Below, piece by piece: positions 1 to 8,793 of a stretch of DNA of 64,000 nucleotides (position 1 is the first letter of the stretch; the number at the start of each line of letters is the position of its first letter). Both the position numbers and the translations under genes were made by a program. The stretch is from an uncultured Victivallales bacterium (GTDB lineage Bacteria; Verrucomicrobiota; Lentisphaeria; Victivallales; UBA1829): positions 62,001-126,000 of the forward strand of contig CALXRI010000001.1 of assembly GCA_944390795.1 (NCBI GenBank), given 5' to 3'. The notes beneath the pieces are model-generated. The model searched no databases. It saw only the letters and a list, made by a program, of their open reading frames with translations, and was not told the DNA's origin.

Positions 1-644
1 TTTACTCCATGGCGCTGAACACCGTGGCCGATATGGAAATGACGGTGACTCTGACGGCATCCTCCGTCAATCATCGGAAAATGATCGACGGGGGGACCTC
101 CCTGATTCTCGGCGAACTCTGCCGCAGGGCGGGATTCCCGATCTCCTCCACACTGGTCTGGGATCTGAAAAACAAGGCATTCTGGGTGGAAAACGAATTC
201 CCCGCCGGTTCGGAAAAACCGCTCTCGGTCATCGCGGGGATGAAACCGGGAAGGGGAATCGATCCGCTTCAGCTGGTCCGGCAGTCTGGCGCCTGCACCG
301 TCTCCTTTCCGTTCAAATTCGACCTGATGAGCTCCCGCGAGGTTTACCCGACCGGCAGAAACCAGGATATCCCCGTCGGCGGATATTACATCAATTTCTT
401 TTCCGTTTATGCAAAAGGCTCCTGGATGCTCGAATACACCTTTCCGAAATCCGTCGATATCGACAGGGTGAATCTGAAGGCGTTTGCGATGAATCCGGGA
501 GTGACGGTCGGAAAGACTTTTCCCGGCGGCAGCCGGATTGTGTTCGAAGTGAAACGCGCGGGCATGCGGGAAGACAATCTGATTGTGTTCGGCGATGCCG
601 CGGCAGTGCCTCTTCTGGTTTCCGCCCGTCTTCTTCCGCGATGA
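1..644 (+). CDS. C-terminal part of an unrecognised protein (5' partial)
   Basis: The frame is already open at the window edge: codons TAC and TCC precede the first ATG at 9 and no ribosome-binding site is visible, so this is probably the 3' end of a longer gene. About 211 residues are seen. They are rich in beta-prone segments (for example SFPFKFDLMSS and GGYYINFFSVYAKGSWMLEY) and have no membrane helix or cysteine motif. I do not recognise the family. The beta-rich composition would fit an extracytoplasmic or structural domain, but that is a guess. The next gene starts 142 bases downstream, and the gap shows no strong terminator. Confidence 0.6.
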   Translation, partial: YSMALNTVADMEMTVTLTASSVNHRKMIDGGTSLILGELCRRAGFPISSTLVWDLKNKAFWVENEFPAGSEKPLSVIAGMKPGRGIDPLQLVRQSGACTVSFPFKFDLMSSREVYPTGRNQDIPVGGYYINFFSVYAKGSWMLEYTFPKSVDIDRVNLKAFAMNPGVTVGKTFPGGSRIVFEVKRAGMREDNLIVFGDAAAVPLLVSARLLPR

Positions 645-786
645 CGTGACATGCCGGATCTGACCTGCGGATGCCTTCTTCCTGAAAAGTTCATTTTTCC
701 GCGAACTTTGCTTCCGCCGGGATGTCTATGGTCTAAGATTTGGAAACAGAAAACCGAAGCCTTAACGAAATGGGAGGGAAGCTCTT

Positions 787-1809
787 ATGAAACAGGATGA
801 ACTGCAGGAACTGCAGGCCAATATCACGGAAGTTTCCGCATTCGCAAAAAACATCAGAACGGAAATGGGAAGAATTCTTTCCGGCCAGCAGAAACTTGTG
901 GACCGCCTTCTGCTCGCGATGATTTCCGACGGACATGTGCTGCTCGAAGGCGTGCCGGGGCTGGCGAAAACGCTGGCGGTGAAAACCCTTGCGCAGACGC
1001 TCAACGGGGAATTCTCCCGGATTCAGTTCACGCCGGATCTGCTCCCGGCCGACGTCGTCGGAACCAATATCTACAATCCGCAGGAACACACGTTCTCCGT
1101 CAAGAAGGGGCCGGTTTTCGCAAACCTGATCCTCGCGGACGAAATCAACCGCGCTCCGGCGAAAGTCCAGAGCGCGCTTCTGGAGTGTATGCAGGAGCGT
1201 CAGGCGACCATTGCCGGAAACACCTATCCGATGCCGACACCGTTCCTGGTGCTCGCCACGCAGAACCCGATCGAACAGGAGGGAACTTATCCGCTTCCCG
1301 AGGCGCAGGTCGACCGTTTCATGTTCAAGCTGAAGGTCGATTATCCGAGCCGTGCCGAGGAGCGTGTCATTGTCGAACGCATGGCGCATCCCGAACTCCG
1401 TCTTCAGGCGCTGGCGGTCGCCACGCTCGAAGATGTTGCAAAGGCGCGCGAATGGGTTGACAAAGTCTACATGGACGAGAAAATTCTCGAATACATTCTT
1501 GACATTGTCTGCGCGACGCGTCCGAAACGGCGTTCGGAACTTTCCGCCCGCCAGAACGGCGTGAAGCTGGATTCGCTGGACAACCTGCTTCAGTTCGGCG
1601 CCTCTCCGCGCGCCGCGATATCCCTTGCGCTTGCCGCGAAGGGCGAAGCGTTCCTCGCCGGGCGCGCCTACGTGATCCCGCAGGACGTCAAGTCGCTTGC
1701 CCCGGACGTGCTCCGGCACCGTCTCCTGCTCAGCTATGAGGCGGAAGCCGAGGGACTGACGCCTGACGATGTCATCCGGACGATCCTGGACGAGCTGAAA
1801 ACGCCCTGA
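787..1809 (+). CDS. MoxR-family AAA+ ATPase
   Basis: This is a cytosolic AAA+ ATPase of the MoxR group, proposed to act as a chaperone-like ATPase for proteins with VWA domains. Walker A is GVPGLAKT (residues 55-62). Walker B ends LILADE (D118-E119), followed by INRAPAKVQSALLECMQE, and a sensor-1-like LATQNPIEQEGTYPLPEAQ follows. The length (340 aa) is typical. It heads a four-gene run with a DUF58 protein, a DUF4381-like membrane protein and a VWA membrane protein, the usual MoxR/Bat arrangement. The start ATG at 787 follows a GGGAGGGAAGC Shine-Dalgarno region. The function of the complex in this organism is not known; envelope stress roles in other bacteria are family knowledge only. Confidence 0.95.
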   Translation: MKQDELQELQANITEVSAFAKNIRTEMGRILSGQQKLVDRLLLAMISDGHVLLEGVPGLAKTLAVKTLAQTLNGEFSRIQFTPDLLPADVVGTNIYNPQEHTFSVKKGPVFANLILADEINRAPAKVQSALLECMQERQATIAGNTYPMPTPFLVLATQNPIEQEGTYPLPEAQVDRFMFKLKVDYPSRAEERVIVERMAHPELRLQALAVATLEDVAKAREWVDKVYMDEKILEYILDIVCATRPKRRSELSARQNGVKLDSLDNLLQFGASPRAAISLALAAKGEAFLAGRAYVIPQDVKSLAPDVLRHRLLLSYEAEAEGLTPDDVIRTILDELKTP

Positions 1810-1901
1810 TTTCCGCACCGGAACAAATCACAGCATGCGCCGCCGGCGGAAAAGGGCGCGGCGGGGCGCATCTTCAATCACAGAAATGGGAGTTTGTCGC
1901 A

Positions 1902-2792
1902 ATGTCAGCCGGTGAACTGCTTTCAAAAGTGAAAAAAATAGAGATCAAGACCCGCCGTCTTGTCGACGAGATCACCGGGGGCGCGTATCACAGCGTGTTC
2001 AAGGGGCGCGGGATCGAGTTCAGCGAAGTCCGGGAGTACACGCCCGAGGACGACGTCCGCGACATCGACTGGAACGTGACCGCGCGCATGGGCTCTCCGT
2101 TCATCAAGAAATACAGCGAGGAACGCGAGCTCACGGTGATGCTTGCGGTGGACGCCTCCGCCTCCGGGCTCTTCGGAGCGGGGGAGAAGGACAAGCGCGA
2201 ACAGATGATCGAAGCCGCAGCGCTTCTCGCGTTCAGCGCCATCCGCAACAACGACAAGGTCGGACTCCTGATCTTCACGGACGAGACGGAACTCTATCTG
2301 CCGCCCCGCTCCGGACGCAAACATGTCCTGCGCGTGATCCGCGAACTGGTCGCCATGGAACCCGGACATCGCGGCACCGATATCGGAAAGGCGCTGGAAT
2401 CGCTCGCAGAAACGCTGAAAAAGAAATCCGTCATCTTCCTCGTCAGCGATTTCATCGATGACAAGGATTACGAGAAAAGCCTGAAAATCGTCAACCGCAA
2501 GCACGACCTGATCGCCGTGCGAGTACTGGACGATGCCGAACTGCACCTGCCGAAACTTTACGGAATCACCCTGGAAGGCGCGGAAAGCGGCGCCGTGCTC
2601 GATTTCGAAGCCGACGGACGCGGCGCAGAGGCCTATGACGCGGCAGCGCGGAATCTTCACGACGCCAACCGTGAAGCCTGCCGACGCGCAAAGGTCGACA
2701 TGGTGGACATCCGCTGCAACGAGGATCTGGTCAGGCCGCTGATGACGTTCTTCCGGACAAGACGGGGGAAAATGAGCGCGGGGAGGGCGTAG
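1902..2792 (+). CDS. DUF58 domain protein (VWA-like, BatA/B-operon partner)
   Basis: A 296-aa soluble protein with the DUF58 signature REYTPEDDVRDIDWNVTARM followed by a VWA-like fold (LAVDASASGLFG, then TDIGKALESL and FLVSDFID). The first strand has DASAS, close to the DxSxS metal-binding motif. DUF58 proteins are coded beside MoxR ATPases and are thought to be their partners. The gene lies 92 bases after moxR, and its stop is 3 bases before the start of the DUF4381-like gene, so the two are probably co-translated. I see no signal peptide or membrane helix. Confidence 0.93.
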   Translation: MSAGELLSKVKKIEIKTRRLVDEITGGAYHSVFKGRGIEFSEVREYTPEDDVRDIDWNVTARMGSPFIKKYSEERELTVMLAVDASASGLFGAGEKDKREQMIEAAALLAFSAIRNNDKVGLLIFTDETELYLPPRSGRKHVLRVIRELVAMEPGHRGTDIGKALESLAETLKKKSVIFLVSDFIDDKDYEKSLKIVNRKHDLIAVRVLDDAELHLPKLYGITLEGAESGAVLDFEADGRGAEAYDAAARNLHDANREACRRAKVDMVDIRCNEDLVRPLMTFFRTRRGKMSAGRA

Positions 2793-2795
2793 CAG

Positions 2796-3776
2796 ATGAA
2801 AAAGGAAATGAAAAAAAACAGATTCTTCAAGCTGTTTCTCCAGCTCTGTGCCATTGTGCTTCTCGGAGCGCTCGTCTTCTGTGCCGCCGCCGGAATCAAA
2901 TGGTACAAAGTCTCGAAATCCGGTGAGCTTGTCACAGTGGTATCCGAGCCGGCGCTTCGCGGCGGAGCCGTGCGTCTCGGGGAAAAATTCACGCTGACGG
3001 CGGAGTTCCGCCTTCCCTGGGGCGTGAATCCTTCGCTTCTGACGGCGGAGCCCGCCGACGGCAGCCAGCTCTGCGCGGAACCGAAATTCCTCCTGAACAA
3101 AATCCGCTGGGGTTATACGCTCTGGAACGGCGAAGTGCCGCTCCAGGCATATGCCGAAGGGGAAATCCGGGATGGACGTCTGAACGCATCCTTCAGCAAC
3201 AATCAGACGCTGAGCCTGAAACTTCCCGCATTCCGCTCGAATCCGCTTCCCGTGGATTCCGCCGATCTGGAGATCGCTTCCCGAATTGACGGAAAAACTG
3301 CGTCGCAACTGCCGCTTTATGCAGCAATTGCAGCCGCCGTTCTTCTGGTGATCGCGCTTGCCGCGTATCTGATCCGCAGAAGATGGAAACGCGCCGCGCG
3401 CATCCTCTCCCCGTGGGAGGCCGCGGTCAATGCCATCCATGCGCTGATCGGGCGCGTCCGTTCCGGCGGCCTTCCGCTGGAAAACTCCGTTGCGGAGCTG
3501 ACCGACATTGTGCGCGATTATCTGGAACAGCGTTTCCGGCTCCGCGCAGGCCATCAGACAACCGGTGAATTTCTCGGCGATCTTGAACGGGGCGGAGGCG
3601 GTCTTTCGGACGCTCAGCGCGACTTTCTTAAGGAGTTCCTCTCCGCCGCCGACATGGTCAAGTTCGCCCGGCTCCCCGCGGACCGCGCGCTTTTTGAAAA
3701 CGCCGCGGAAAAGGCCGAACGCCTTGTCACGGAGACCATTCCGGCGGAGAAAAACAAAAAGGAGCAGACACCATGA
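2796..3776 (+). CDS. DUF4381-like membrane protein of the MoxR/Bat operon
   Basis: A 326-aa protein with two membrane segments: one near residues 13-32 (FLQLCAIVLLGALVFCAAAG) and one near 168-188 (LYAAIAAAVLLVIALAAYLI). The part between them is beta-rich and should be extracytoplasmic. The C-terminal cytosolic part carries the DUF4381-like pattern LTDIVRDYLEQRFRLRAGHQTTGEFL and ends with AADMVKFARLPADRALFENA. It overlaps the next gene by 4 bases (ATGA), indicating translational coupling with the VWA protein. It probably occupies the position of BatD-type proteins in the complex. The exact role is unknown. Confidence 0.8.
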   Translation: MKKEMKKNRFFKLFLQLCAIVLLGALVFCAAAGIKWYKVSKSGELVTVVSEPALRGGAVRLGEKFTLTAEFRLPWGVNPSLLTAEPADGSQLCAEPKFLLNKIRWGYTLWNGEVPLQAYAEGEIRDGRLNASFSNNQTLSLKLPAFRSNPLPVDSADLEIASRIDGKTASQLPLYAAIAAAVLLVIALAAYLIRRRWKRAARILSPWEAAVNAIHALIGRVRSGGLPLENSVAELTDIVRDYLEQRFRLRAGHQTTGEFLGDLERGGGGLSDAQRDFLKEFLSAADMVKFARLPADRALFENAAEKAERLVTETIPAEKNKKEQTP

Positions 3777-4816
3777 CCCATACTTTTGCCCATCCTTATA
3801 TGTTCTTTCTTCTGATTCCGCTGGCGCTTGTGCTGCTGCGCGCATGGTTCAAGCCCGTGCCTGCGCTGCGGGTGCCGTCGCTGCGCCCGTTCCGGGCGGC
3901 TGCCGGACCGGCGCTCCGGCGCTTTCATCTCCGGAAACTGATTCCGTTCCTGCTGTATGCGGCGGGCGGCGTGATGCTGATTACCGCGCTTGCCGGACCC
4001 CGTGAAGGAATGGAGGAAATCCGCCGCAGGGCGGACGGGATCGACATCATGGTGGCGCTGGATCTCTCGGGAAGCATGCGCGCCATCGACGTTCCGCCGG
4101 GCATCCGCACGGAACGGGAGCTGGAAGTCGCGCTGGCCTCCGGCAGGGTCAAGGACCGCCTCGGCACAGCCAAGGAGGAGATCGCAAAATTCATCCAGGC
4201 GCGCCCGAACGACCGGATCGGCCTGATCGCGTTTGCGCCGCTGCCGTATGTGGTCTGCCCGCCGACGCTGGATCACGCATGGCTGATCGCAAATCTGGAC
4301 CGTCTGGAATCCGGTTCCATCGGCGACGCGACCGGCATCGCCGGACCTGTGGCAAGCGCCGTCCAGCGTCTGAAGGACTCCGACTCCAAGCGCAGCATCA
4401 TCGTGCTGTTCACCGACGGCGCGAACAATGTGAACGCGAAAGTCACGCCGAGACAGGCGGCAAAACTTGCGGAAACTTTCGATATCACGCTCTACACGGT
4501 CGGCATCGGTTCGCAGAATTCCGTCATGAAGTTCGACTCCATGCTCGGGAGCTCCTTCCAGCCGGTAACGGGCAGCTTCGACGAAAAACTCCTGCGTGAA
4601 ATGGCGGACACCACCGGCGGCGTCTACTACAAGGCGGCCGACGGCGAGTCGATGGCAAAAGCCATGGAGCAGATCGACAAGCTGGAAAAAACCAGCGTTG
4701 AGCAGAACATCATCGTGAACTGGAAGGAATTCTATCCGCTGTTCTGCGGCCTTGCAATCGCATTCCTGCTGGCGGGGTTCGTTTACGAGCACGCGCTTCG
4801 CGTATCCATACCTTGA
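3773..4816 (+). CDS. VWA-domain membrane protein, BatA-like
   Basis: A 347-aa inner-membrane protein. An N-terminal helix (about residues 8-24) and a second one (about 60-80) precede a von Willebrand A domain with an intact MIDAS: MVALDLSGSM with D97, S99 and S101, later ATGIAGP and VLFTDGANN. A third helix lies near the C terminus (LFCGLAIAFLLAGFVYEHAL). This topology matches BatA/BatB proteins. It is the last gene of the moxR-DUF58-DUF4381 operon and overlaps its predecessor by 4 bases. No TPR protein (BatC/E) follows, so the locus is a short version of the Bat operon. Confidence 0.9.
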   Translation: MTHTFAHPYMFFLLIPLALVLLRAWFKPVPALRVPSLRPFRAAAGPALRRFHLRKLIPFLLYAAGGVMLITALAGPREGMEEIRRRADGIDIMVALDLSGSMRAIDVPPGIRTERELEVALASGRVKDRLGTAKEEIAKFIQARPNDRIGLIAFAPLPYVVCPPTLDHAWLIANLDRLESGSIGDATGIAGPVASAVQRLKDSDSKRSIIVLFTDGANNVNAKVTPRQAAKLAETFDITLYTVGIGSQNSVMKFDSMLGSSFQPVTGSFDEKLLREMADTTGGVYYKAADGESMAKAMEQIDKLEKTSVEQNIIVNWKEFYPLFCGLAIAFLLAGFVYEHALRVSIP

Positions 4817-4818
4817 AT

Positions 4819-4851
4819 GGGGAAAACGGGAAGGGGGAACGTGTTTTCCCC
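4819..4851. terminator. Hairpin between convergent operons
   Basis: Inverted repeat with arms GGGGAAAAC (4819-4827) and GTTTTCCCC (4843-4851), directly after the VWA stop codon and before the apbE stop on the other strand. The loop is 15 bases and there is no clean T-run, so this is only a plausible bidirectional terminator. Confidence 0.35.
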
Positions 4852-4913
4852 GCCCGTTCAGCAGGAACCGCCCGGCACGGGGAATCCGCGCCGGAGATCT
4901 CCGGAATCAGGCT

Positions 4914-5984
4914 TTATCCGGAACGCGGGGCAACGGTGATTTCCTTTTCCCATGCATCGCCGAAGCGTTCCACCAGAATCTGTGCGGGATTTTCCGGATT
5001 TCTGCGCACAATCAGAATCCGGATCGCCGGATTTGCCTCTCTGACTTTCCGCGCAAGAACCGCGCCTTTCAGAAAAATCGAAGTGGAAAGCGCATCGGAA
5101 TCAACCCCTTTCGGAGCAATCACGGAGACCGAAAGCATATGGGATGCGGGATATCCGGTCTTCGCATCCATGATATGCGTGTAATGTCTGCCGTCAATGA
5201 CGACATAACGCTCATAATCCCCGCTTGTGGCGATCGCGGCATCGCGCATCGGCACCACGGTCATGATCCGGGTCTTGTCCAGCGGATTGCGGATTCCGAC
5301 GCGATAGGCGGAACGGCCTCTTCCCGGGATCGGCTTCGGCAGACAGAAGAGATTTCCGCCGAGATCAAGAACGCCGGAGTCAACACCGTGACGCAGCACC
5401 TTTTCCCGCGCCCTGTCCAGCGCATATCCCTTGGCGATTCCGCCGAGATCGATCCCGATTCCGTCGACGGAAAAGCGGACGGTTCTGGCCGCATCATTGA
5501 AAATCACCTTTTCCAGTCCGACCAGTTTTTTGGCGGCCTCGATTTCCTCCCGCGCCGGGACGGCGGAACGTCTCCGGTGAAATCCCCAGAGTTTCATCAG
5601 CGGCTTGACCGTGACGTCAAACGCGCCATCCGAAAGAACGTAATACTTTCTTGCCTGCTGAAGAATCTCCCAGAGCTCCTCCGAACAGCGGAACGGATGA
5701 TGAAACGCGGCGGCGTTCAGGCGGGAAAGCTCGCTGTCCGGGTCGTAAATGTTGAACATGGCTTCCAGGCGGCGGATCTCCCGCTGCGCATCGTCGGCCG
5801 CCCGGCTCAGGATTTCCCCGGAGTTTCCGTAAAGATCGATTCCGCAGACGGTTCCCATGACCGGAAACGTTCTGGTCTCCCTCTCGGGGCCTCCGCCGGC
5901 AAGGAGGAACAGGAACGCGGCAGACGCGGAAATCAGGACGGCAGATGTCAGCAGAATCCTTTTTTTTCCGGCGGTCCATTTCAT
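4914..5984 (-). CDS. apbE: FAD:protein FMN transferase (ApbE family)
   Basis: This enzyme transfers FMN from FAD to a threonine of flavoproteins such as NqrB/NqrC or RnfD/RnfG outside the cytoplasm. Conserved ApbE blocks are present in order: YDPDSELSRLN, DVTVKPLMKLWGFH, IDLGGIAKGYALDRA, LDLGGNLF, THIMDAKTGYPA and SDALSTSIF. The 356-aa length is typical. The N terminus has an uncleaved-looking hydrophobic segment (about residues 10-29, ILLTSAVLISASAAFLFLLA). It is followed by GGG where many family members have a lipobox cysteine, so membrane anchoring by a helix rather than a lipid is likely. No flavoprotein target is coded in the window. Confidence 0.95.
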   Translation of the reverse strand: MKWTAGKKRILLTSAVLISASAAFLFLLAGGGPERETRTFPVMGTVCGIDLYGNSGEILSRAADDAQREIRRLEAMFNIYDPDSELSRLNAAAFHHPFRCSEELWEILQQARKYYVLSDGAFDVTVKPLMKLWGFHRRRSAVPAREEIEAAKKLVGLEKVIFNDAARTVRFSVDGIGIDLGGIAKGYALDRAREKVLRHGVDSGVLDLGGNLFCLPKPIPGRGRSAYRVGIRNPLDKTRIMTVVPMRDAAIATSGDYERYVVIDGRHYTHIMDAKTGYPASHMLSVSVIAPKGVDSDALSTSIFLKGAVLARKVREANPAIRILIVRRNPENPAQILVERFGDAWEKEITVAPRSG

Positions 5985-6011
5985 TGCGGGAAGCTCTCCT
6001 GTTCCGTTCCG

Positions 6012-6905
6012 TCAGGCACGCGGATGGAATCTCCTGTGCACGGACAGCAGACGCTGCTGATCGACATGCGTGTAGATCTGCGTGGTGCTGATGTCCGCGT
6101 GTCCGAGCATCTCCTGAATGATCCGCAGATCCGCGCCGTTCTCCAGCAGGTGGCTGGCGAAGGAATGGCGCAGCGTATGCGGATGGATGTTCTTGCGGAT
6201 GCCCGCGATCCGCGCGGCCTCCTTGACAATCGCCCAGATCCGCTCCCGGTCAAGCGGTCTGCCGCGGTTCGAAACGAAAAGCATCGGCTCCTCCGGCGAC
6301 GCGATCAGTTCGGGACGCGACCGTTCCAGATACCGTTTCAGAATGCCGACCGCCGTGCGTCCCATCGGCACAATCCGCTCCTTGGAACCCTTGCCGAAAA
6401 CCCGGACGATGTCCTCGTCAAAATTCAGCGATCCGAGCTTCAGGCCCGCGGCTTCGGAAACCCGCAGTCCGCAGGCGTACATCATTTCCAGGATGCAGCG
6501 GTTGCGCAGCGCGAGAGGATCCTTCGCATTGGCGGGAAACGCGTTCAGAAACGCATCCACTTCGGCAGGCGACATGAACTCCGGCAGTATTCTCCAGAGT
6601 TTCGGGGAATCCATCACGTCCGTGATGTCCGCACGGATGATGCGCTCCTGATACAGGTAACGGAAAAAAACCTTAACCGCCACCAGACGGCGCGCCAGCG
6701 TTGCCACCTCCATGCCGCGCTCCTTGCATTCCGAGAGATAGTCGATGATGTCATCCCGTGCAACCGCATCGAAGGAGGCGATGCCCCGCTCCCTTAGCCG
6801 GGCAATGAAATCGGTCAGGTCGGAGCGGTAGGCCATGGTGGAGTTCCTGACCAGTCCGCGCTCCAGGGAAAGATAACCGATGAAATGCTGCAGAGCCCGT
6901 TCCAT
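6012..6905 (-). CDS. xerD: Tyrosine recombinase XerD-type
   Basis: A site-specific tyrosine recombinase of 297 aa. The N-terminal SAM-like DNA-binding domain (LQHFIGYLSLERGLVRNSTMAYRSDL) is followed by a catalytic domain with the whole active-site set: Arg in YACGLRVSEA, Lys in GKGSKERIVP, HxLR in HPHTLRHSFASH, His in MLGHADIST and Tyr in TQIYTHV. XerD with XerC resolves chromosome dimers at dif. A second Xer protein lies at 8794-9765 on the other strand, so the pair sits on either side of pyrG. I assign XerD because it has the canonical 295-300 aa length, but the C/D assignment is not certain. No dif-like site was recognised nearby. Confidence 0.85.
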   Translation of the reverse strand: MERALQHFIGYLSLERGLVRNSTMAYRSDLTDFIARLRERGIASFDAVARDDIIDYLSECKERGMEVATLARRLVAVKVFFRYLYQERIIRADITDVMDSPKLWRILPEFMSPAEVDAFLNAFPANAKDPLALRNRCILEMMYACGLRVSEAAGLKLGSLNFDEDIVRVFGKGSKERIVPMGRTAVGILKRYLERSRPELIASPEEPMLFVSNRGRPLDRERIWAIVKEAARIAGIRKNIHPHTLRHSFASHLLENGADLRIIQEMLGHADISTTQIYTHVDQQRLLSVHRRFHPRA

Positions 6906-7074
6906 GAAACATCCTCCTCCAAAGCGGGTTTTCGTGCGGCGTGACGGAAGACGGCGACCTTGCCCTTCCGCGTCCGACCGGATAATATAACCAAGGGAAA
7001 CGCGCCTTGCAAAGAATCTGCCGGAAAAAACTCCCTTTTTCCCTGCGGGGACAGCGCTTTCCGCATCGGGAAAT

Positions 7075-7104
7075 CCGGGAAAAATAATGGATTATTTTTC
7101 CCGG
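7075..7104. promoter_or_regulatory. 30-bp palindrome between xerD and pyrG
   Basis: Perfect inverted repeat: left arm CCGGGAAAAATAAT (7075-7088), a 2-base centre GG, right arm at 7091-7104. It lies between divergently transcribed genes and just upstream of the proposed pyrG promoter, so it is not a terminator of either annotated gene. It could be an operator or a structured leader of the xerD side. The function is unknown. Confidence 0.5.
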
Positions 7105-7109
7105 AGGCT

Positions 7110-7137
7110 TTGATAAACACGCAAACTGTGGTATTGT
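7110..7137 (+). promoter_or_regulatory. Candidate sigma70 promoter of pyrG
   Basis: -35 TTGATA (7110-7115) and -10 TATTGT (7132-7137) with a 16-base spacer, 47 bases before the pyrG start and 5 bases after the 30-bp palindrome. Confidence 0.4.
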
Positions 7138-7184
7138 TCCGGATACTTTTTTGATCTCTCTCAATCAAATCAGGACAGGAACCA

Positions 7185-8789
7185 ATGACCAAACACATCT
7201 TCATCACAGGCGGCGTCGTATCTTCCCTGGGCAAGGGAATCACGGCGGCCTCCGTCGCCATGCTTCTCAAGCAGCGCGGCTACCGCGTGGCCATGCAGAA
7301 GCTGGATCCCTATCTCAACGTCGATCCCGGCACCATGTCCCCGTATCAGCACGGGGAGGTTTTCGTGACGGACGACGGAGCGGAAACCGATCTGGATCTC
7401 GGCCACTATGAACGCTTCTCCGGCATCCGCTGCTCCCGCGCAAGCAACTACACGACCGGCAGAATCTACAGCACAGTCATCTCGCGCGAGCGCCATGGAG
7501 GCTATCTCGGCGGAACGGTTCAGGTCATTCCGCACATCACCAATGAAATCAAGGCGGCGATCGCCTCTCTCGATTCACCGGACCTGGACATCGCAATCAC
7601 CGAAATCGGCGGAACGGTCGGAGACATCGAGTCACTTCCGTTTCTAGAGGCGATCCGCCAGTTTCATCAGGACGCGGGCGATGGCAACTCCATCTTCCTG
7701 CATCTGACGCTCGTGCCTTTCATCCGCGCCGCGGGAGAGCTCAAGACGAAGCCTTCGCAGCAGTCCGTCGGCATTCTGCGCAGCATCGGCATCATTCCGC
7801 ATGTTCTGATCTGCCGCTGCGAGGTCCCGATGGAGGAGGATCACAAAAAGAAACTCGCGCTCTTCTGCAACGTCAGGCGGGAAATGGTGATTGAGGAACT
7901 GGATGTCAAACACTCGATTTACGAGGTTCCTCTTGAACTTGAGAAACAGGGAATGGACCGGAGCGTCCTGCGTCTGCTCGGCCTTCCGGAAAATCATCTC
8001 GACCTGAGCTCATGGCAGACCATGCTCCACACGGTCCTGAACCCTGAAAACGGAATCGTGAACATCGCCGTCGTCGGAAAATACATCTCCCTGCGCGACG
8101 CCTACAAAAGCATCTACGAGGCGCTTTCCCACGGAGGAATCGCAAACAGCGTCCAGGTGAAGATCCATCCGATCGAAGCCGAGGAGCTCGACAGCCGCGA
8201 GCCGTCCGAACTCCTGCGCGGATTCAACGGCATTCTGGTGCCGGGCGGCTTCGGAGACCGGGGCGTCTCCGGCAAAATCAAGGCGATCCGCTACGCCAGG
8301 GAAAACAACATTCCCTTCCTGGGCATCTGCCTCGGCATGCAGTGCGCCGTAATCGAATTCGCGCGCGACGTCTGCGGCATGGAGGACGCCGACAGCACCG
8401 AATTCAACGCGTCAACCGCGCATCCGGTCATCGCGCTGATGGAGGAGCAGAAACACGTGACCGACAAAGGCGGAACCATGCGGCTCGGCGCCTATCCGTG
8501 CGTGCTTGCAAAAGGATCCCGCGCGGAAGCCGCCTACGGAACGGACCGCATTTCCGAACGCCACCGCCACCGTTACGAGTTCAACAGCGCCTTCCGGGAG
8601 ACGCTTGAGACAAAAGGTCTGCGGGTCGTCGGCACGTCGCCGGACGGTTCTCTTGTGGAAATGATCGAGCTGGAATCACATCCATGGTTCGTGGCCTGCC
8701 AGTTCCATCCGGAATTCAAGTCCACGCCCCTGGAGGCGCATCCGCTGTTCAGGGACTTCGTCAAGGCCGCAATGACGGCGCGGGGATAA
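7185..8789 (+). CDS. pyrG: CTP synthase
   Basis: Makes CTP from UTP, ATP and glutamine, the last step of pyrimidine nucleotide synthesis. The start matches the family ([20 protein letters not shown]). The synthetase domain runs to about residue 270 and the class I glutamine amidotransferase domain follows, with nucleophile C382 in FLGICLGMQ and the His-Glu pair in CQFHPEF. Length 534 aa is normal. The start ATG has CAGGA upstream. The stop is 4 bases before the next start (XerC-type recombinase), suggesting one transcript pyrG-xerC-ligase. Confidence 0.98.
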   Translation: MTKHIFITGGVVSSLGKGITAASVAMLLKQRGYRVAMQKLDPYLNVDPGTMSPYQHGEVFVTDDGAETDLDLGHYERFSGIRCSRASNYTTGRIYSTVISRERHGGYLGGTVQVIPHITNEIKAAIASLDSPDLDIAITEIGGTVGDIESLPFLEAIRQFHQDAGDGNSIFLHLTLVPFIRAAGELKTKPSQQSVGILRSIGIIPHVLICRCEVPMEEDHKKKLALFCNVRREMVIEELDVKHSIYEVPLELEKQGMDRSVLRLLGLPENHLDLSSWQTMLHTVLNPENGIVNIAVVGKYISLRDAYKSIYEALSHGGIANSVQVKIHPIEAEELDSREPSELLRGFNGILVPGGFGDRGVSGKIKAIRYARENNIPFLGICLGMQCAVIEFARDVCGMEDADSTEFNASTAHPVIALMEEQKHVTDKGGTMRLGAYPCVLAKGSRAEAAYGTDRISERHRHRYEFNSAFRETLETKGLRVVGTSPDGSLVEMIELESHPWFVACQFHPEFKSTPLEAHPLFRDFVKAAMTARG

Positions 8790-8793
8790 GGCG

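Noticed and set aside
1923-3845. 640-codon open frame on the minus strand
   Set aside because: Antisense to the DUF58 and DUF4381-like genes; its translation has no recognisable motif and low-complexity charged stretches.
4752-6797. 681-codon open frame on the plus strand
   Set aside because: Lies antisense to apbE and xerD, both with complete family motifs. The frame is open only because of the GC-rich codon use.
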